64,000 nt of DNA from NCBI RefSeq assembly GCF_004354085.1, contig NZ_SMSE01000001.1, forward strand, positions 1,417,724-1,481,723, in the 5' to 3' direction. Below the pieces are notes generated by a model, which did no database searches, had not been told where the DNA came from, and worked only from the letters and a program-made list of their open reading frames with translations. A program made the translations under genes and the position numbers. The DNA comes from Seongchinamella unica. GTDB lineage: Bacteria > Pseudomonadota > Gammaproteobacteria > Pseudomonadales > Halieaceae. Below, one piece after another: positions 60,749-64,000 of this stretch (the stretch's first letter is position 1; each line of letters opens with the position of its first letter).

Positions 60749-61978
60749 TCAGAACAGCACCCGACAGCGAATGGTGCCGTCGATGGCGGCCAGTTTTTCC
60801 AGGGCGATGTCGCTGTACTCGGCGTCAACATCGATGACCACGTAACCGACCGTTTCGGTGGTTTGCAGGTACTGGGCGGAAACGTTGACGCCGTTGTCGG
60901 AAAAGACATTGTTAATGGCGCTCATCATGCCCGGTACGTTGTTGTGAATGTGCAGCAGCCGGTGGCTGCCGGCGTGCTCGGGCAGTGCCACCTCGGGGAA
61001 GTTGACCGAGGAGATGGTCGTACCGTTGTCGGAATACCGGGCCAGTTTTTCGGCCACTTCCATGCCGATATTTTCCTGTGCCTCCACGGTGCTGCCGCCG
61101 ATATGCGGGGTGAGGAAGGTATTGTCGTAGGCCCGCAGCGGGGACACGAATTCGTCGTCATTGGAGCGCGGCTCGACCGGGAATACGTCGATCCCGGCGC
61201 CACCCAGCCTGCCCGCGTCCAGGGCGCTGGCCAGGGCGTCGATGTCGACGACGGTTCCGCGGGAGGCATTGATCAGTATGGCGCCCTGCTGCATTTGCGC
61301 CAGTTCTGCGGCGCCGATCATGTTCTGGGTGGAACCGGTCTCCGGTACGTGCAGGCTGACCACGTCGGAACTGGCCAGCAGTTGATTGAGGCTGGGTACC
61401 TGGCGGGCGTTGCCCAGGGGCAGCTTGTTCACCACATCGTAAAACTGCACCTGCATGCCCATGCCCTCGGCAATCACTCCCAGCTGCATACCGATATTGC
61501 CGTAACCGATGATGCCAAGTTTCTTGCCTCGAATTTCGAACGAGTTGACCGCGCTCTTCATCCACTCGCCGCGGTGCGCCGCCGCATTTTTTTCGGCGAC
61601 GCCGCGCAGCAGCAGAATGGCCTCGGCGATGACCAGCTCCGCCACGCTGCGGGTGTTGGAGAAGGGCGCGTTGAACACCGCAATGCCGCGACGGGTAGCC
61701 GCCGCAAGATCGACCTGGTTGGTGCCGATGCAGAAACAACCGACGGCCACCAGCTTTTTGGCAGCGTCGAAAATGTCCTCGGTCAGCTGGGTGCGGGAGC
61801 GAATGCCCACGAAGTGGGCCCCCGCGATAGCGGCCTTGAGCTCCTCCGGGGGCAGGGCTTTCTTGTGCACTTCGATATTGTGGTAGCCATCGCGTTGCAG
61901 CGTTTCGATGGCGGAGGGGTGAACGCCCTCCAGCAGGAGAAATTTGATCTTCTCCTTGGGCAGTGACTGTTGGGTCAT
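60749..61978 (-). CDS. serA: D-3-phosphoglycerate dehydrogenase
   Basis: First step of serine synthesis; 409 residues, the E. coli-type length. NAD-binding GIIGYGNIGMQLGVIAEG; catalytic Arg in NASRGTVVDID, Glu near FPVEPRSNDDEF and His in LTPHIGGSTVEAQ. A C-terminal ACT domain (about 335-409, NNVPGMMSAINNVFSDNGVN) should give serine feedback inhibition. ATG at 61978; the open frame further upstream overlaps the divergent gene. Such enzymes can also reduce 2-oxoglutarate to D-2-hydroxyglutarate, which the divergent neighbour would reoxidise. Confidence 0.97.
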   Translation of the reverse strand: MTQQSLPKEKIKFLLLEGVHPSAIETLQRDGYHNIEVHKKALPPEELKAAIAGAHFVGIRSRTQLTEDIFDAAKKLVAVGCFCIGTNQVDLAAATRRGIAVFNAPFSNTRSVAELVIAEAILLLRGVAEKNAAAHRGEWMKSAVNSFEIRGKKLGIIGYGNIGMQLGVIAEGMGMQVQFYDVVNKLPLGNARQVPSLNQLLASSDVVSLHVPETGSTQNMIGAAELAQMQQGAILINASRGTVVDIDALASALDAGRLGGAGIDVFPVEPRSNDDEFVSPLRAYDNTFLTPHIGGSTVEAQENIGMEVAEKLARYSDNGTTISSVNFPEVALPEHAGSHRLLHIHNNVPGMMSAINNVFSDNGVNVSAQYLQTTETVGYVVIDVDAEYSDIALEKLAAIDGTIRCRVLF

Positions 61979-62035
61979 GACCGGTGAATCCTGTCTGGTA
62001 AAAGGCCGCAAAGCTGGCCGGGCTGGAAAAAGGGC

Positions 62036-62053
62036 GCGTATGGTACCATACGC
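62036..62053. promoter_or_regulatory. Perfect 18-bp palindrome in the serA/D2HGDH divergent promoter
   Basis: GCGTATGGT|ACCATACGC has no mismatch and is centred at 62044/62045, between the serA start (61978) and the dehydrogenase start (62095). TATGGT appears as a possible -10 on both strands inside it. It looks like an operator for a dimeric regulator acting on both genes. Confidence 0.6.
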
Positions 62054-62094
62054 CGCCCCGAATCTGCCCCCTGTAAAATACCGGAGGATGCCCC

Positions 62095-63498
62095 TTGGCA
62101 GCATTGCTGGATACCGCTCTTTTAAACACCCTTCGAGACATCTGTGGCGAAGGCCGGGTGCTGACAGATGATGAGAGCCTGCAGCATTACGGCCGGGACT
62201 GGACCCGGTTTCACCGGCCCGCCCCCTGCGCCGTGGTGCTTCCCGGCAGCATCGAGGAGGTGCAGTCGATTGTCCGCCTGGCGGCCAGGGAGCAGTTGTC
62301 CCTGGTTCCCTCCGGCGGGCGCACCGGACTCAGTGCCGGAGGGGTGGCCTGCAGGGGCGAACTGGTGGTCGCACTGGACCGCCTCAATCGCATCGATAAG
62401 TTCAACCCCGTGGATCGTACCGTGCGCTGCGGCGCCGGCGTGATTACCGAACAGCTGCAACAGTTTGCCGAAGAACAGGGACTTTATTATCCCGTTGACT
62501 TCGCCTCATCGGGCTCCAGCCAGATCGGCGGCAATATCTCTACCAATGCCGGGGGGATCAAGGTGATTCGCCACGGCATGACCCGGGACTGGGTTGCCGG
62601 CCTCAAGCTGGTCACCGGCACCGGCGAATTACTGGACCTCAACCGCGGCCTGATCAAGAACAACGCCGGTTATGACCTGCGCCATCTGGTCATCGGCGCC
62701 GAAGGCACCCTGGGTATCGTGGTGGAAGCCACCATGCAGCTGGATCGAAGCCCCGGGGACCTGGCGGTGCTGGTACTGGGCTGCCCGGACATGGCGGCGA
62801 TTATGCAGGTGCTGGCCAGTTTCCAGGCGCAGATCGAGCTCTCGGCGTTCGAGTTCTTCTCCGAGCTGGCCCTGCAGAAGGTGGTCCAGCACCAGGGTTT
62901 GCAGCGCCCCTTCGAAACCCCCTGCGAATATTACGCCCTGCTGGAGTTCGAGCAGGCCGACGAGGCGGCCATGGATAAAGCCATGACCCTGTTCGAGCAC
63001 TGTGTGGAGCAGGGCTGGGTGCTGGATGGCACCGTCAGCCAGAGTGTTGCCCAGGCGCAAAACCTGTGGCGCCTGCGGGAGGACATTTCCGAGACTATTA
63101 CTCCCTGGACACCCTACAAGAACGATATCTCCACGGTGATTTCAAAAGTCCCCGACTTCCTGGCCGAGGTGGAAGAGGTGGTCAACAGCAACTATCCGGA
63201 TTTCGAGATTGTCTGGTTCGGCCACATTGGCGACGGCAATGTGCACCTCAATATCCTCAAGCCGGAGTCGCTGGAACTGGACGCCTTCAGGGAGCAGTGC
63301 GGCGAGGTGTCGAAGTGGGTATGTGAGATTGTGCAGCGCTATGGCGGTTCGGTGTCGGCGGAGCATGGGGTGGGGTTGCTCAAGAAAGAGTACCTGGGCT
63401 ACTCACGATCGGATGCCGAGATCGAGATCATGAGGCAGATCAAGCGGGTGTTTGATCCGCACCTGATCATGAATCCCGGGAAGATTTTCGACGTTTAA
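62095..63498 (+). CDS. D-2-hydroxyglutarate dehydrogenase (FAD-binding oxidase)
   Basis: 467 residues from TTG 62095, GGAGG 7 nt upstream (an ATG at 62088 is out of frame). VAO/PCMH FAD domain: LVPSGGRTGLSAGGVACRGE and FASSGSSQIGGNISTNAGG; C-terminal substrate domain with IVWFGHIGDGNVHLNIL and SAEHGVGLLKKEYLGY. The length and divergent pairing with serA match bacterial D-2-hydroxyglutarate dehydrogenases, which regenerate 2-oxoglutarate and pass electrons to ETF. D-lactate dehydrogenase or GlcD are the alternatives. Confidence 0.9.
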   Translation: MAALLDTALLNTLRDICGEGRVLTDDESLQHYGRDWTRFHRPAPCAVVLPGSIEEVQSIVRLAAREQLSLVPSGGRTGLSAGGVACRGELVVALDRLNRIDKFNPVDRTVRCGAGVITEQLQQFAEEQGLYYPVDFASSGSSQIGGNISTNAGGIKVIRHGMTRDWVAGLKLVTGTGELLDLNRGLIKNNAGYDLRHLVIGAEGTLGIVVEATMQLDRSPGDLAVLVLGCPDMAAIMQVLASFQAQIELSAFEFFSELALQKVVQHQGLQRPFETPCEYYALLEFEQADEAAMDKAMTLFEHCVEQGWVLDGTVSQSVAQAQNLWRLREDISETITPWTPYKNDISTVISKVPDFLAEVEEVVNSNYPDFEIVWFGHIGDGNVHLNILKPESLELDAFREQCGEVSKWVCEIVQRYGGSVSAEHGVGLLKKEYLGYSRSDAEIEIMRQIKRVFDPHLIMNPGKIFDV

Positions 63499-63525
63499 TC
63501 TGTTCTCTACCCGCCGAGCTGGCGC

Positions 63526-63630
63526 CGCGGGGTAGTTGCGCCCGGTGACCGCCAAAAATCGTACTTCCCTGTACAGGCTCGGCGGCTGCCATCCATGGCA
63601 GCCGACGCCCCCGGGCACAACTACCCCGCG
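63526..63630 (-). repeat. Structured inverted-repeat element, copy 1
   Basis: Outer arms 63526-63545 and 63611-63630 pair at 19 of 20 positions (CGCGGGGTAGTTG on the left). Read on the minus strand the interior has: hairpin A (63583-63604, 8-bp stem CGGCTGCC/GGCAGCCG, loop ATGGAT), the linker CCGAGCCT, hairpin B (GTAC-AGGGAA-GTAC, 63561-63574), and GATTTTTGGCG. The same layout occurs in opposite orientation in copy 2. No gene fits; it lies downstream of the D-2-hydroxyglutarate dehydrogenase. Confidence 0.75.
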
Positions 63631-63714
63631 ACACCAACTCTACAATCGTTTGTCGAAATCTCGAGACGCGAAACTGCGATGGTCAGTTGATTCGCGATGC
63701 AAGAGACGGCGGTG

Positions 63715-63815
63715 CGGTTTGTATCCCTCCGGGGGCGTCTGAGCGCATGGACGCGCTCAGCCGAGCCTGTACATGGACGTACGCTTTTTGGCGTACCCCG
63801 GAGGGATACAAACCG
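63715..63815 (+). repeat. Structured inverted-repeat element, copy 2
   Basis: Outer arms 63715-63734 and 63796-63815 are a perfect 20-bp inverted repeat (CGGTTTGTATCCCTCCGGGG). The interior has hairpin A (63739-63760, 8-bp stem CTGAGCGC/GCGCTCAG, loop ATGGAC), linker CCGAGCCT (63761-63768), hairpin B (GTAC-ATGGAC-GTAC, 63769-63782) and GCTTTTTGGCG. Linker, loops and T-run match copy 1 while both the arms and stem A differ in sequence yet still pair. The short open frames across it are by-products of the palindrome. Confidence 0.78.
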
Positions 63816-63840
63816 TAGCGACGGCTCGACGAGTAAAGCG

Positions 63841-63885
63841 CCTGGATCCCGGTGTGCCGGACCACCGCTGACGCGAGGATGACGG
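63841..63885. repeat. Degenerate REP-like element
   Basis: CTGGATCCCGG at the left and GAGGATGACGG at the right are the two ends of the REP-like sequence seen elsewhere in the window (GTCATCCC...GGATCC read on the other strand). The centre does not form a clean palindrome. Confidence 0.4.
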
Positions 63886-63917
63886 TTTGGGTGTGCGGGG
63901 ATGACCGCTTTGCGAGT

Positions 63918-64000
63918 CTACAACAATCGCAAAGGCTCTTCCTGTAGCGCCGCCAGCTGCTCCCGCAGCTCCAGCACATGCTCCGCCCAGTAGCGCTCGG
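63918..64000 (-). CDS. C-terminus of an unidentified protein (partial)
   Basis: A minus-strand frame enters from the right edge and stops at TAG 63918-63920. 26 residues are visible: ERYWAEHVLELREQLAALQE followed by EPLRLL, a charged amphipathic helix such as ends many cytoplasmic proteins. Codon use and helix periodicity look genuine, but too little is visible to name it. In Pseudomonas the neighbourhood of this dehydrogenase carries other conserved genes, which does not settle the identity. Confidence 0.45.
   Translation of the reverse strand, partial: ERYWAEHVLELREQLAALQEEPLRLL

Noticed and set aside
60356-61966. A 536-codon frame antisense to the sigma factor and serA
   Set aside because: It crosses two well-supported minus-strand genes and their intergenic gap; no motif or plausible start.
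63683-63979. A 98-codon minus-strand ORF and several 60-70-codon ORFs at the right end
   Set aside because: They run through the palindromic repeat copies; coding potential is explained by the inverted-repeat sequence.

Overview
The window reads as a chromosomal segment of a GC-rich, Gram-negative gammaproteobacterium. The complete LPS inner-core set (waaF, waaC, waaG, waaP, hldE, waaA), the glnE-waaF-waaC-waaG-waaP order, the tolC / DUF1249 / cpdA / parE block and the serA / D-2-hydroxyglutarate dehydrogenase pair all match the gene order of the Pseudomonas/Cellvibrionales lineage. The many TonB-dependent receptors, PAPS sulfotransferases and 2-oxoglutarate oxygenases suggest a marine Halieaceae-like organism. 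That placement is inference, because there is no rRNA or tRNA gene in the window.

Layout: 1-8.4 kb is housekeeping metabolism (end of a DUF6279-type lipoprotein, ilvD, argA, a SlyD-type FKBP isomerase, a methyltransferase, argE, and a DUF47 regulator plus Pit phosphate transporter behind a Pho-box-like promoter). 8.6-13.3 kb holds an orphan GspE/PilB-type ATPase and glnE. 13.3-34.5 kb is a surface-polysaccharide island: core heptosyltransferases, WaaG, WaaP, two further WaaP/InaA-type kinases, two sulfotransferases, a GT-C-like membrane protein, the four dTDP-rhamnose genes in two convergent pairs, a GT4/methyltransferase/alpha-barrel trio, hldE, an aldo-keto reductase/FAD oxidoreductase pair and waaA. 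34.5-39.5 kb is tolC, DUF1249, cpdA and parE. 39.7-42.6 kb is an arsenic operon (arsR-arsC-acr3-arsH). 42.7-44.9 kb carries a YceI protein, an epoxide-hydrolase-like enzyme and MarC.

The most distinctive part is 44.8-55.2 kb. Three PAPS sulfotransferases (one carrying TPRs), an Asp/Asn beta-hydroxylase, a prolyl-4-hydroxylase-like oxygenase and a TPR/transglutaminase-like lipoprotein lie beside a TonB-dependent receptor. Two neighbouring enzymes of unrelated fold (a sulfotransferase and the beta-hydroxylase) end in the same SEC-C zinc motif, which suggests a shared docking partner. I propose a protein or peptide hydroxylation and sulfation system. 55.4-60.7 kb is a complete FecI-FecR-FecA-like signalling cassette with a small secreted protein. 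60.7-63.5 kb is divergent serA and D-2-hydroxyglutarate dehydrogenase around a perfect 18-bp palindrome.

The right end (63.5-63.9 kb) holds two inverted copies of a structured repeat. Their helices pair almost perfectly in both copies although the helix sequences differ, while loops and linkers are conserved. REP-like palindromes and two 17-bp tandem arrays occupy several gene ends. No insertion sequence, prophage, CRISPR array or tRNA was seen.
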